Assembly (NCBI GenBank): GCA_963170055.1
Contig: CAUJGJ010000004.1
Location: 45,001-97,500 of the forward strand
Source of the DNA: Halisarca cf. caerulea
Lineage: Eukaryota; Porifera; Demospongiae; Chondrillida; Halisarcidae
Length of the DNA: 52,500 bases
Reading direction: 5' to 3'
Shown in pieces: positions 1 through 12,517 of this stretch. The notes beneath the pieces were generated by a model that saw only the letters and a list, made by a program, of their open reading frames with translations, was not told where the DNA came from and searched no databases. Made by a program: the position numbers and the translations under genes. Numbering within the stretch: the first letter of the stretch is position 1; each line of letters opens with the position of its first letter.

Positions 1-129
1 TGTGTGTGTGTGTGTGTGTGTGTATGTGTGTGTATGTGTGTGTGTGTGTGTGCGTGTGTGTGTGTATGTGTGTGTGTGTGTGTGCGTGTGTGTGTGTATG
101 TGTGTGGTGTGTGTGTGTATGTGTGTGTG

Positions 130-216
<87 letters not shown>
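1..216. repeat. (TG)n microsatellite with TA and CG variants
   Basis: Almost pure TG dinucleotide repeat interrupted by occasional TATG or TGCG steps. It lies in the intron just upstream of the first visible GREB1-like exon and continues past the left edge of the window. Confidence 0.97.
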
Positions 217-220
<4 letters not shown>

Positions 221-286
221 GAGTGTACATGTTTGTATCAAACAACCCTGTATACATTTATGTACACACTTCTTGTCAACCTCCAG

Positions 287-3200
287 TGGTGGTAGCAGGA
301 GGGGAGGCTGTATCAAACCAAACAGAGTCCAAGTCTGATAACCTGGTCCCTCAAGGGAACTTGCCTTCTTTCTTCACTACTGGTGGATTCCAAATGCCTT
401 CTGTGGGCATCCCTGTGGACCCTGCACTGATGAGTGGACTGCAAATGGTCTCAGGTCAGTTCCTATCCACAGTCCCCACACCTCACCCCACAACTGGGGG
501 TGGGGATGACCACACCCACCACTGGAAACAAAGGGAATCACCGTCTTCATCAAGAGGAGACAATGATAGTCCACAGGTTGTTCGTGTGACCAACCCACGC
601 CCCACCCCCATAGAACATGTTGCTACTGCAGGTGAGCTATTGTGTGAGTGATGGAGATCTAGATTGGCTATCATAAGCTGTGCTCTCTGCTCCAGATGAA
701 AGGTCCAAGAACAAGCGTCCACTGCTGGCTGGAGTGAGTTCCGACTCCAGAAATAAAAGGTCAAAGACTGGAGTGGGACTTTCACAAGGGACTGTTCCTA
801 TTCAATCTTCTGTAAACACTACCAACGAACCAGGACCAACTGCACAACAGAACCAAGGTATGGGTGAGGTCTGGTTTAAGAGTGTGTGCTGGTTGGGTCA
901 TGTGTTGAGTGTGTGCTGGTTGGGTCATGAGTGTGTGCTGGTTGGGTCATGTGTTGAGTGTGTGCTGGTTGGGTCATGAGTGTGTGCTGGTTGGGTCATG
1001 TGTTGAGTGTGTGCTGGTTGGGTCATGAGTGTGTGCTGGTTGGGTCATGTGTTGAGTGTGTGCTGGTTGGGTCATGAGTGTGTGCTGGTTGGGTCATGAG
1101 TGTGTGCTGGTTGGGTCATGTGTTGAGTGTGTGCTGGTTGGGTCATGAGTGTGTGATGGTTGGGTCATGAGTGTGTGCTGGTTGGGTCATGAGTGTGTGC
1201 TGGTTGGGTCATGAGTGTGTGCTGGTTGGGTCATGAGTGTGTGCTGGTTGGGTCATGAGTGTGTGCTGGTTGGGTCATGAGTGTGTGCTGGTTGGGTCAT
1301 GAGTGTGTGCTGGTTGGGTCATGAGTGTGTGCTGGTTGGGTCATGAGTGTGTGCTGGTTGGGTCATGAGTGTGTGCTGGTTGGGTCATGTGTGTGTGCTG
1401 GTTGGGTCATGAGTGTGTGATGGTTGGGTCATGAGTGTGTGCTGGTTGGGTCATGTGTTAAGGTTAAGTGTGTGCTCATTTACTCGTGTCTTCACAGGCC
1501 AAACATCTCAGCACCTCAGAGGCATATCCAACAGTACCATTCAAACGAGTCATCCTGTTACTACGGCAATATTGCCACCAGCAGCATCAGTTCCACTGAC
1601 ACGTTTGATCTTCCCAAAGTTAGCCAACTTTGTCATTTTGCCATGTGTGGGCGGGATGCACATGTCAGAACTCCAAGCCTGTCAACCATATATTTCAGTC
1701 AGTGATATACTTCAGAACTTGTTCAAACCGTGTATCAGCTCTCCTACTGGTATGTGCTATGCTTGGAACACAGCAGAGAAGGTCTGCCCACTCTCCCTTG
1801 ATGCCTGCTTACACCTCACTGTGATGTACCTCTCCCATCTCAAATATGGAGAGCATCTTAATCCAGAGAAGCTAAGAGCCCTTCTCTTCTCTGCTCAACT
1901 GGGGGAGACCTCCTGGTTGGCCTCCTCTCGTAAGTCTGGTACCGGAACAGGATCCATTGGATCCATGCATTCTATGGTCACCCACCTCACAAACATGGGC
2001 CTGTACTCTTCAGAAGGTGGAGTTGTCGCCAAGGAGACAGAGGGAAGTCTAATGGATGGGATTCGTGGGGCCATACACTCTCTAGTCAACAACCTAGAGC
2101 TGTACGGTCAGGCACCATTGGGAGCACTCACTCCACCAAAGTTTGTGGTTGTTGTCTGCACCAAAGAAAGTCGATTGTCCTCCTTTTGTATTATCTCCTG
2201 TGACCACACACACAACAGAATACTCATGTCAGTCTCTCACAAGAGCCAGGTGGATGTTCAGGGACCCATTCCAACTCCAAGTATACTGTCTTCCAAATTT
2301 GAGCATTTTCTATTCTCACACCTGGACACGTCCAAGTTAGCCTCTCCGTTTCTCAGCAGCTCTCGTCAGGATCCAGTCAACGATCGGGAAGCCAGTGCCT
2401 TGCTGCCAGAGGGTGTGTCAACTGTTAAACACACCCCTCCATTAAGCAACCATCAGGAAGTTCTGGGCGTGGTTCGCTGTCTGTACAATGCTATCTCTTC
2501 GAACATCCTGAACACAAAAGGTCCTTTCAGAGCTGTGGATTTTGTCTTCTTGTCCTCCGATTCCTCTCTCCTCTCAACTGCCAGGAGTACCATCAAGTCA
2601 TCTGGTCTGCTACCTGCTTTGGCATCAAACAAGACCTCGCAGTTCAACCATCATCTTGATGCCTGCTTCCTGTCCCTGACCACACCCTCTCATCAGGAGG
2701 GGTTTCACTCTTTACTGGGACGAGTCCTGTCACAGAAGCGTTGCCTTTTCTTTGTTGTTCTTCTCCAGTCGGAGCAGTTCTGTCAGTCTCTTCTTCCTCC
2801 ACAATCCAGCTTCTTGGAACCTCGACAAGAGAAGGAGTTCCTGGACCAGCTCCAGTCAGCTCCTAATGTTCTCTTCATCCACCTCACACAAGCTCCCTAC
2901 AGCCTGCAAACCCCTCTCTCCATCATCCCACCCAAGGGAGAGTTCATGTGGGCAAAGTGCCAGTCATCCATATATGGAAGACGACCAAGTACTGAGGACT
3001 TGGAAGAGATCAAAGAGGTAGGCATGTCCAGTGGGTGGGACTCCTCATCTGCAAGCACATCACAGGTAGAATATCGTAGTGATACACATTTTGAAAATGT
3101 ATATGCAAGCAAGTTACCAAGGAAACCAAAGTCCTCCTCACTTACCACAAGAGCTCGACTACTCTATGAGGACTACTCCAAGGCCATTTTCCAAACTATG

Positions 3201-3432
3201 GGGTTAGCTGTAACTCCTCCCCCCGCCCCCTCCAATGAGACCTTGCTTTTGATTCAGCGACTCCTCAATCTTCCATTACGCAACAGCCAAGGACAGGGAT
3301 CGATGGTCATTCTACGCTGCCCAGACTTTGCCTTGGCTCAAGTTTTCTATAAGGTGCATGTGTGTGTGTGTGCTTGCGTGTGTGTTGCGGTGTGTATGTG
3401 TGTTTGTTTATGTGCATGCATGTGTGTTGTGC

Positions 3433-3491
<59 letters not shown>

Positions 3492-6400
3492 ATGCGTGCG
3501 TGCGTGCATGTGTGCGTGTGTGCATGTGTGCGTGTGTGCATGTGTGCATGTGTGTGGTTTTTTTTGGGGGGGGAGCATCTAATGATAGCACTTTCTTTTT
3601 TATGTAGAAACTTCTAGAAGTACGAGATGGCTGTGGACTGAAGTACCGGTTTGAACTGATTTTAGACACTTCAACCCAAGATATCACTCTATCCAGCCAC
3701 TTCCTTGCACGTCTTCGTGTGTGGAGATTCGGTGCATCTAGGCTGGAGAGCACTCCAGCACAGAACTGGGTCCCTTCAGACTACAGAGATTTGGACGGAC
3801 TGCCATGTCTTGTGGTCCTAGCTGGAAAGTGCCGTGGTGGACTACAGTTCCCTCAGTGAGTCACCCCCATCCTCCCTTCACTGCACACTCTCCATCCTCC
3901 CCTCACTACACACTCCCCATCCTCCCCTCACTGCACACTCTCCATCCTCCCCTCACTACACACTCCCCATCCTCCCCTCACTACACACTCTCCATCCTCC
4001 CCTCACTACACACTCCCCATCCTCCCCTCACTGCACACTCTCCATCCTCCCCTCACTACACACTGTCCATCCTCCCCTCACTACACACTCTCCATCCTCC
4101 CCTCACTACACACTCCCCATCCTCCCCTCACTGCACACTCCCCATCCTCCCCTCACTGCACACTCCCCATCCTCCCCTCACTACTGTACACCCTCCCCAT
4201 CCTCCCCTCACTGCACACTCTCCGTCCTCCCCTCACTGCACACTCCCCATCCTCCCCTCACTGCACACTCTCCATCCTCCCCTCACTACACACTCCCCAT
4301 CCTCCCCTCACTACACACTCCCCACTCCCCTCACCACACATTCCTCATCCTCCCCTCACTGCACACTCCCCAACCTCCCTTCACTACACACTCCCTATCC
4401 TCCCCTCACTACACACTCCCCAACCTCCCCTCCCTACACATTCCCCCTCACTACACACTCCCCCACACCCCACACTCCCCATCCTCCCCTCCCTACACAC
4501 TCCCCCACACCTCACACTCCCCCTCACTACACACTCCCCATCCTCCCCTCACTACACACTCCTCACACTCCCCCACACTGCACATTCCTCATCCTCCCCT
4601 CACCACACACTCCCCCACACTGCACATTCCTCATCCTTCCCTTGCCTCACACTACAGGTCTCTACGTTATGTTGACTGTCGTCTGTGTCATGGACGAGAT
4701 GTCTCCAGAGCCATGTTTGAATGTGACATGAACCTCTTCACTCAACCACGGATGTGCTGCCTTCCAAAGGGCGTCAAAGAAGATGACACTTATGCTTCAG
4801 TTGCCAACAGCTCCAAGCCAACCTTGAAACTGATAAAGAAAGAGCAAGAAGCTGTGATTGGTGAGCACTGAGAGTGGATGTGTCCAGTGAGGTAGCTGGA
4901 TGTGTGTGTCCAGTGAGGTAGCTAGGTGGGTGTGTCCCGTAGAATAGCTGGGTGTGTGTATCCAGTGAGGTACGATTTGGTGAGTGTATCCAGTGAGGTA
5001 GTGTGGTGGGTGTGTCCTGTGAGGTAGTTGAGTGGGTGTGTCCTGTGAGGTAGTTGAGTGGGTGTGTCCTGTGAGGTAGTTGAGTGGGTGTGTCCTATGA
5101 GGTAGCTGAGTGTGTGTGTCCTGTGAGGTAGCTGGGTGTGTGTGTCCTGTGAGGTAGCTGGGTGTGTGTGTCCTGTGAGGTAGTTGAGTGGGTGTGTCCT
5201 GTGAGGTAGCTGAGTGTGTGTCCCCTGTGAGGTAGCTGGGTGTGTGTGTCTTGTGAGGTAGCTGGGTGGGTCTGTCCTGTGAGGTAGTTGAGTGGGCATG
5301 TCTGTTTCTTTTGAGGTTTTGTTGATGTGTAGCTCTTGAATGCTTTGCTCAATGCATCACAGTTTGTTACCATGACAACTCTCCTCCCCACAGAGCAACC
5401 ACCAATGTCAGACTCCCACTCAAAGGCAACTGACGAATACGAGCGATCACCAGGTACCCCATCAGCTGATGGAAGGATCAAGAGGGACTTCTCAGATATA
5501 GATGACAATGCCAGCATATTGTCCAGTGGTCGTCGTAGCAACGGTGAGAATGACATCAGTTCAATCAAAGGTGGTCAGGGCGTGGTGGAGTGGAGGGGAT
5601 CTCCAAGAGTTAGCCCAGTTGCTGGGCAACCCATTGTTGATCATGTGTCCCCACCTTTGGGAGTAGCAGAGAGTAGAGCAAAGGGAAGTGATTCGGGTAA
5701 AGTTTGTGAGACAAGCGAAGGAGGGAGTCGACAGTCCAATACACAAAAGACGCAGGACGTGGGTGTGGTGCACCCCACCCACCACTCAGCAAATGGCGTT
5801 AGTCCTCGTTCCACCAACCCTTCCAACAACCAAGGATATCCAGCCATCACCTTGGTAACAGAGCCTGCAGAAGAGCTAGAGGGAATGGACCAGTCCCCAC
5901 CCCCAGGGCGCCACCCCTGGAGTGCCAGTTTACAGGCTTCTTTTGTCACACAGAGATCAGTGGCACAGATAGAAGGAATGATGTCATCGTCAACAGTTTC
6001 AGGGGAAGTCCCTAATCACCTCTATGATGACAGTACATCTGACAGTGAGGATGACTGTCTGTCGACAGCTGATGATGAAGAGGAGGAGCTTGCAGTGGGT
6101 GAGGAGTACCTTACTGTACCAAGGGTGTGCATCCTCTCATCCACATATCAGAACATACTGGACCACCAAAAGGGGGGCGTGTACCATGAGAGACTTTTCC
6201 TTGACCCTGCCCCCAACTGTGAACTGAACAACACAAGCAAACGCCAACCACTTGTGTCAGAGGACTTCCACGTTGGGTCAACCTTCTACCGCAAGTGGAT
6301 CATGTCTTTTTGTCGTAGTTGCACCTTTTGTCGCTGGATCAACTCACCGCGACACAACCATAGCAGAGAAAGAGAGAGGGGCCCTGCCAACAAGGGAGAA

Positions 6401-8745
6401 TTGGGAAGTTCCCCTTTACCAACAGATGGCAAGGAGAAGCATTTTTTGTTGTGTGGACCACCTGAGGTATGAGATATTCCTCTGTTCTGTTCTGCTCAGT
6501 TCAGCTTGTACTTGTAGTTGTTGGTACACGGCTTGTGCCACACATCACTTCTTGTCACTACAAATATCTCAGTTATAGCAGACAACTTCAAAATGGCCTT
6601 TGTGCTTGTATGCATGTATGTGTGGTGTGTGGTACGTACATGTGTGTGTGTGTGTGTGTTGTGTGTTGTGGTGTGTGTATGTGATTTTATTGTCTTATCT
6701 TCCCCAATCAGGTGGACAAGGTAAGAGCAGTCGTGCATCTCATTTATGCCATTTACAAGGAGATCTTCTCGATGGACAAGGTCACTGTCTGCAACTTGCC
6801 ACTGGTATCTCAACTGTTGCCTGGCACTGGAGGGAGACCTTTGGAGGAGGAGTTTAATCCACAGGTTCAAGAATTGTTTAAGTCCAAAAGTTTTTCGTCA
6901 ATTTTGTCCTTTCAGCAGTTGAGTAGTCTGTCCCCCAATGGAGTGGTGGACTGTCGAGAACAGTGGTTTGATGACAATGCCACACCCGAGGCTGAAGTTG
7001 AACTGTCTACGTTTTGCTCATTTGACGCCAAACACTCCTGCTCCCAATGCATGGGGTATCTGAAAGGGACTTCCCCTGACCAGCAAGCTGTGACTGAAAT
7101 GCTGTTCACCGTCAAAGGAGCCGTGTCTGCTCAAATCCAGTTCTTTATTCCAAAGAGTCACTTGAAGTTCTTTGAAGTGGATTCTGCCTCGTCCCGCAAT
7201 GCCAACCACTACATCCTTCAGAGAATGAAGCTACCACAGTTTACAGAACACACTAAAAGCCATCGAATCCTCACACCCATCTTTACCCCCACTACTGGAC
7301 GCCATGATGTAGGACTCATCAACATACATCACGCACTGGAGGGGGCAGAGCATCTTCACGTACTGGTGATCAGCCAATCAGAAGTGACGTCATATCGTCA
7401 CTTATGGCCCAACCATATCCTCATGGTTCTCCCAGATGAGGAGAGGTTTAAAGGCTACGGTGCCATATGCTACTGGATCAAGAAGTTCCTCACAGTCAAC
7501 TATGACTGCCAGTGCAAGCCTTACCAGGAGAAGTATGGCCATCGTCCTTGGCCTTATGCTGTCATCATGAGTGACAGCTGCTTGATGTGGAAGAAGCGGG
7601 AGCCAGCTCTGTACAATGACAGCACAAGGTGTGTGTGTGTGTGTTTGCGCACGCGTGTTTGTGTGTGGGTGTGGGTGTGGCTGTGGGTATGTAGGTGTGG
7701 GTGTGTGGAATGTGGGTGTGGGTGTGGGTGTGTGAGTGTATACTGTGTGGGTGTGGGGTGTGCATGCATGTGTGCAAATGTGTGTGCGTGTGTCCTGAAT
7801 GGAAGGGCATGTATTATTGTCATGTTTACTTGCCCTTGAGTTTCCTCTCTCTTTTATGATGGTCTTTTTCTCTTCAGAAATGCTTTCAGTGAAGATCTGT
7901 ACTCAACTGATGTGTCCTTGTACGACGTTCTCTCTTCTATCGAGACAAATGTTGATGTTCAGAGGTTTTCTGTTGTAGGTCTCCTGCCATGGGCTGAGAG
8001 GCTTCCTGTGGACCTCTCTCCATTCTCCAGAGTACAGATAGACCACAGCCTCATCTTCCTCAATGTAGCCCTCACAAGCAAGATCAACTACAACCGCTAC
8101 CTCTACAACTCAGCAGACTTAGATTTTAACCTCCATCTTGAGTCCCACAACTTGTCTGTTGTCCGCTACAATCAGTTTGCAATGTTAAAGAAACCTCATG
8201 CTGTGGGAGGGAAGCTCTCAGCCATGCAAGCCACATCTGACACCAAAGACTTTGTCGTTTCTCTCCATCAAGACGCTCCAAATCTTCTGTATTACCCTGG
8301 TCCATTGCTCATGGAAGAGCACCTTGCACATCAGGGAAAAAACCTTTTTGAGCTTGGTTGCAACAGGGAAAACCCCATACTTATTTTGGACACATTTGTC
8401 AACCTTGGTCCAGACATCCACTGCGTCTTCATCAGCACTATGGACCAACAACATAGACAAGCACCTCCAGCAAATCTGGACTCCATTTTGTTTGGAGGTG
8501 CACTTTTGTACTTGTGTGAGAGTTTCATCATTTCAGCAAGACAGTTCCTTCAGCATGTTAAGTTTGCCAAAGGAGCTGCTTTGTGTCTGGTCACAAGGGA
8601 CTGTCGTTCTATGGTCAAAGACGTAGCTCGCTTGGACCTAGATGAGAAGTGGAAGTACCAGACAAGGAATGAGCACCAGACGGCCTGCCCTGACAGCTTC
8701 AGACCTCTGTTTTATCTTATTAGAAAGTACGAACCTCAAAACTGA
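287..8745 (+). CDS. GREB1L: GREB1-like protein, 5' end beyond window
   Basis: Eight exons join in frame: 287-631, 696-857, 1498-3353, 3608-3855, 4658-4860, 5394-6466, 6712-7628 and 7878-8745 (TGA at 8743). They give 1,889 complete residues after a split first codon. Human GREB1 is about 1,950 residues, so little is missing at the N-terminus. All introns are GT-AG and phases match at every junction. The first 170 residues are low-complexity with basic KRP/NKRSK stretches. The large third exon carries the conserved N-terminal half. The last two exons (about residues 1296-1889) carry the region reported in GREB1 as a TET/JBP-associated glycosyltransferase-like domain, with motifs such as [20 protein letters not shown]. 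In vertebrates GREB1 is a nuclear oestrogen-receptor cofactor; an early animal without that receptor must use it otherwise (inference). GREB1 and GREB1L cannot be told apart here. Confidence 0.88.
889..1456. repeat. 22-bp minisatellite in GREB1-like intron
   Basis: About 24 tandem units built around TGCTGGTTGGGTCATGAG, with a longer variant carrying an extra TGTTGA. It fills most of the intron between the exons ending at 857 and starting at 1498. The array is the kind that varies in copy number between individuals. Confidence 0.97.
3357..3556. repeat. TG/TGCA-rich microsatellite
   Basis: TG repeat grading into TGCG and TGCA steps, starting three bases inside the GREB1-like intron 3354-3607 and followed by T and G runs near 3558-3571. 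Confidence 0.95.
3866..4640. repeat. 25-bp minisatellite starting at a splice donor
   Basis: About 28 pyrimidine-rich units with core CTCACTACACACTCCCCATC. The array begins about 10 bases after the donor at 3856 and degenerates toward the acceptor at 4657, so it makes up nearly the whole intron. Confidence 0.97.
4880..5300. repeat. 26-bp minisatellite with donor-like units
   Basis: About 16 units with core TGTCCTGTGAGGTAGCTGGG. The array starts about 20 bases after the donor at 4861. Each unit contains GTGAGGTA, which resembles a 5' splice site. Confidence 0.96.
5366..5379. promoter_or_regulatory. RFX X-box-like palindrome in intron
   Basis: GTTACCATGACAAC matches the palindromic X-box GTTRCCATGGYAAC at all but one position. 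It lies 14 bases before the acceptor at 5393 of the GREB1-like gene. Binding is not shown by sequence alone. Confidence 0.45.
6603..6680. repeat. Short TG-rich tract in GREB1-like intron
   Basis: Imperfect TG repeat inside the 245-bp intron between the exons ending at 6466 and starting at 6712. Confidence 0.9.
7629..7796. repeat. TG/TGGG-rich tract at a splice donor
   Basis: Imperfect TG and GTGTGG repeat beginning at the donor GTGTGT at 7629 in the last GREB1-like intron. Confidence 0.92.
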
Positions 8746-8902
8746 TGGCTTGCTTTGCCATTTGCTTTATTCTGACTTTCTCTTTGTCCTCTAACACAAG
8801 TTTTTATGTGTTCATTATCACATTGCCTGGTTAGCATGAATTTGATATTAAAATAATGACTGGTGTTATTACTATCTATATATTTCCATAATTGCATATA
8901 CG

Positions 8903-8939
<37 letters not shown>

Positions 8940-9753
8940 GTATGTATACGTACCAATTTGAATACTCATAATGCAATAGGTCTATGTGAATTGGTTCTAT
9001 GCATGCCTCAATGTATCCAGAAATGCTGAAGTACAATTGAACTTGCTTAGTACAATGCCTAGTTTAGTACATACTCCTGGATAGTAAGTTACTCCTCATT
9101 CTGTCCCTCTGTATACCTCATATGTGTACATATTAAACCAACCCTGCATGATAGTACCTTATGAGTACTGATTTTGCCCCCCTTTGAGGTACTTGATATA
9201 TACTGCATGCACACAATCCTACCTGATATGCTTCTGTGACACATTAATGTATGAGGAACAGATGTCGCTGGATAAACCAGATCTCCCGTTCGCACATGCT
9301 CCATGTGTGATAGCTAAAGTATACATGCATTGCACATGATGTTAATAGCTATTGGTCTTAATTGGACATAGTCAATTCTCTTGTACAATGTCATGACTTT
9401 CTGCACAATCTGTGGTCTTGCTCTCACAAGTAGAGCAGAATTATAATAGCATAACGTAAATCGTGAAAAGATTGCTATACTGTATTGTGGGTGAACATTC
9501 TCTTCCACAATAATTTCCGCGCCACAACTGGCACAAGATTCAATTAGCAGTTATATGAATACAATAATGTATTTGGAATAGCACAAAGTCGCAATATTTT
9601 ACATACGCAATCTTTTCATGATTTCCAGTATTACACATTGCACAGAATAAATACACCACCAGCATTAGGTTGACAAGACAGGCAGCACGTCCTAGGCAGA
9701 TGTCCTGCTATAGGTCATGTACAAACATGATGCACAGACAAGAGAGAGACAGT
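8746..9753. other. Intergenic 3' region between GREB1-like and BUB3
   Basis: The two genes converge here. AT-rich sequence with a (TA)n/(GTAT)n tract at about 8901-8946 and an ATTAAA at about 8846 that could serve GREB1 polyadenylation. No supported gene on either strand. Confidence 0.7.
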
Positions 9754-10740
9754 TCACATCTTAGGAGCACATTCTGCATCTGTGACATTTCTGATGATGA
9801 TCTCACTTGGTGTGGAGGCTGAGCCTTCATCTGGTATTGCCTTGCACACGGCCACTGCTATCTGGTTGCCAAGGTAGTTGAAAGACAGGGAGGTAATGTC
9901 ATTAGAATAACGATGAAACTGGCACAGCCGTTTCTTATTCAAAGGGTCCCAAACATTCACAAAGCCATCCCTGCCACCAGTTGCAAAAGTGTTATGGGTG
10001 CGATGGAAGGAAGCTGCCATCACTGGGTAAATTTTCTCCACGCCATCTTCTCCTTTGATTCTGTGACACTTAAAAGCATATTTCTTCTTCTGCACCTCCT
10101 GCTCGGGCTCAATAAACTCCACAGCGACGCGGCCCTCTATCGACCCAAGAACATATCCCTGACAGTTGGAAAAGCACTCAATAACTCGAGTTTGGTACTT
10201 CAAGCTTGACACTCTACGCTGCTCTGCAAACTGCATGTTGCGGAGGTTCCAAATGGCAACTTTGCGATTGGATGTGCCCACCACAATCTTCTCTCCGCAC
10301 ATGGACATTGTAACTACAGTCTCATTATTTTGATCATATGTTCCTATGCAGTTTTTCTGCTTCATGTCCCACAACTTGATCGTCTTGTCCCAAGAGCCAG
10401 TGACCACCACATTGAGTTCAGGGTTGTAAAGAACACAACGAATGGCATCATCATGGTTACCAACAACAGTCTCCTGCTGAGCAGAGAAATCGTACACTTT
10501 CAGGGTGCGATCTAATCCTCCACTGGCAACTTTGGTTTGATCAAGAAATTGGGCATCAAGCACCGCACCTTTGTGTTGGTAGGTACTCTTCAACTGATTG
10601 GTTTGTACGTCATAGAGCCTCACTCCTTTATCCCAGGAAGAAGCGATTAAGAGAGGCGATCCCGCAGATGGCTGAAAGGATACTCTAGTTATCCCATCAC
10701 TGGGAGAATTGTTCAACTTGTATTCATTATTGCTCGCCAT
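9754..10740 (-). CDS. BUB3: Mitotic checkpoint WD-repeat protein BUB3
   Basis: One uninterrupted frame of 328 residues, exactly the human BUB3 length. The frame stays open 31 codons upstream, but the start at 10740 (MASNNEYKLNN) aligns with the family N-terminus. WD-type blades are visible: SSWDKGVRLYD, SGGLDRTLKVYD, GSWDKTIKLWD and GGRDGFVNVWDP. The BUB3 signatures SSLKYQTR, SIEGRVAVE and KKKYAFKCHR are also present. BUB3 is the propeller that binds GLEBS motifs of BUB1 and BUBR1 and loads them at unattached kinetochores. It has no introns, unlike most neighbours, but a shared promoter and intact frame argue against a retrocopy. It is divergent from the DEK-like gene. Confidence 0.97.
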   Translation of the reverse strand: MASNNEYKLNNSPSDGITRVSFQPSAGSPLLIASSWDKGVRLYDVQTNQLKSTYQHKGAVLDAQFLDQTKVASGGLDRTLKVYDFSAQQETVVGNHDDAIRCVLYNPELNVVVTGSWDKTIKLWDMKQKNCIGTYDQNNETVVTMSMCGEKIVVGTSNRKVAIWNLRNMQFAEQRRVSSLKYQTRVIECFSNCQGYVLGSIEGRVAVEFIEPEQEVQKKKYAFKCHRIKGEDGVEKIYPVMAASFHRTHNTFATGGRDGFVNVWDPLNKKRLCQFHRYSNDITSLSFNYLGNQIAVAVCKAIPDEGSASTPSEIIIRNVTDAECAPKM

Positions 10741-10899
10741 TTTGCATCCCGCCAACTCGTTGGTTTTGGGGTAAATCCTGTAATCATTCTCCTTCCCCCA
10801 GAAGGCGGGAACACTCAGGTGGTGGGCAAACATTCTCGAGTGCCGAAGTTGTAGATTTTTTCAAGTGACGAAAGTAGCCGATTGCAGAGTATTGCTGCC
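10741..10899. promoter_or_regulatory. Divergent promoter, BUB3 / DEK-like
   Basis: Only 159 bp separate the two start codons, so both promoters and 5' UTRs must fit here. No TATA box is evident. A shared bidirectional promoter for two chromosome-biology genes is inferred from spacing alone. Confidence 0.7.
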
Positions 10900-12517
10900 A
10901 TGTCTGAAGACACAAAAATTCTCGAAGAAAGTAGTCCTATTGCCGATAATAGCCAATCAAAAGCTAATACTGGGGAAGACGATGAGGTATAAGTGGTTGC
11001 TCGTGGTACAGTTGGACTTTCTTTTATTTGTAGAAGAAATAGACAAATTTAGCTTTTTAATGTATTATTCTACTCTTTGCAAGTGTTTGGTGTGGTTTAG
11101 TATCTTATCGCTGTTTAGAAGAGATTTTGTCTGTAGTCGGGATGTGCTCACATAAGCTTCTTGGCTTTTTTGGCATGTATCTTGGCTTGTGGTATGTGTC
11201 GTGTTGTAGGTTGACGCTGAATTGAGCGAAGATGTGCACTTGGGACTTTTAGACCAACCTCTTGTCCTGGAAGGAAAGAGGAAGAGAAAATCTGTTCAGA
11301 GCTTTCAGTCTCCAGACTCTGCTCCTTCCAAAAAGAAGAAAGTGGAAGTGGAAGAAGGCAGAGGTCTCAAACTTGGAGATATTTCCTCTGTAGATGCTGC
11401 TTTGAATAAAAAGAAGACGGATGAGCTGAGACCTTTGTACAAACTTCTGTTTGATCAACAAGGAAATGTAAGTAGCTTGTACTCCAGCAAGGTTGCCTGT
11501 CCGGTGTTTGTCAATGTTGTTTTGGTTGTTTAGAGGCTAGACATTAAGAAACATGTCCGTTCCTTCAGTGGATTCCCCTTTCGAGAGGGTACAGATGACT
11601 ATAAGAAGAGACAAGCTTCCCTTGAAAGGTATTGATATTTTCCACTAAGATTTGTGTAGTGTGCTATCATTATGACCATTGTTAGACTGCAGAAGCTTGC
11701 TCTGGTTAACCTGTATTGCCAGCCTCTTGGGTTAAGTGTAACTGGTAACAAAACTGAGCTAGCTAACAGGATAATGAGGTTTTTGATGAAACCACAGGGA
11801 GTTAAGAGTGAGTTCCATTTTGTCAGTATGTCTGTGAAGATTTAACTTTTGTTGTTGCCAGTAGAGTCCACCCCGGGCAGGTCTACACCTGTTCGAAAGC
11901 CATCTAAAAGGATTAGGGTTAGCAAAGGCAATCAAGAGAAAGATGAAGCAAATCAGAAAGAAGATGAAGAGATGGAAGTTCAACAGGTTGATGATACTAA
12001 GCAGAAAGATGAAGCAAGTACAGACGATTCTCCCAAAAATAGCGCACAATTGGATAGTGAAAGCAGTGATCAACAGGCAGTCAGCAGCGAGGATCAGGAA
12101 CATGACAAGAAAATGAAACAGGAATTAAACAAGGAAGATGCTCAGGAATTGGGCAAGAGATACGCTCAAGATAGTGGTGCAGTGGATTCAAGTAAAATTG
12201 GCCATGGTGATGATCTGGATGGTAGTCTAAGTTCCAACCGGCAGCAAGTTGTGCAGGGGAACCAAGAGGACAACCAAGTATCTACTCAACCTTCAGGTCA
12301 GGAGAGAGACAAAGGCATTTCCATGAACAACATCAAACCTGCTGGAGAGAGTACTATTCAAGTGAACCCAAGGGAAGACCTCACTACACAGGGCAAACAG
12401 GTTTAGTGCTGCTACCATTGTTCTATGTCCATATATTTGATCTTCCTATTTTATTTGTAGAAACCAGATTCTTTGGATCACTCCCAACATGAGCAGGTTT
12501 CCACAGCTGAACAGTAG
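10900..12517 (+). CDS. DEK: DEK-like chromatin protein
   Basis: Six exons join in frame: 10900-10986, 11210-11467, 11534-11628, 11686-11807, 11862-12400 and 12461-12517 (TAG). They give 385 residues; human DEK has 375. Residues 1-60 are acidic, and KRKRKS and KKKKVE are nuclear-localisation-like. The DEK pseudo-SAP/SAP module covers about residues 116-187, with hallmark FSGFPFREGT and a SAP helix ending NRIMRFLMKP. After it come a basic segment (RKPSKRIRVSK) and a long Asp/Glu/Gln/Lys-rich tail. DEK binds DNA structure and histones and affects chromatin and splicing. The folded C-terminal DEK domain of vertebrates is not seen; the protein ends in low-complexity sequence. Confidence 0.88.

Noticed and set aside
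3805..4871. Long + strand Pro/His/Ser/Thr-rich frames
   Set aside because: The real GREB1-like exons 3608-3855 and 4658-4860 flank an intronic 25-bp minisatellite; splicing restores the conserved [19 protein letters not shown].
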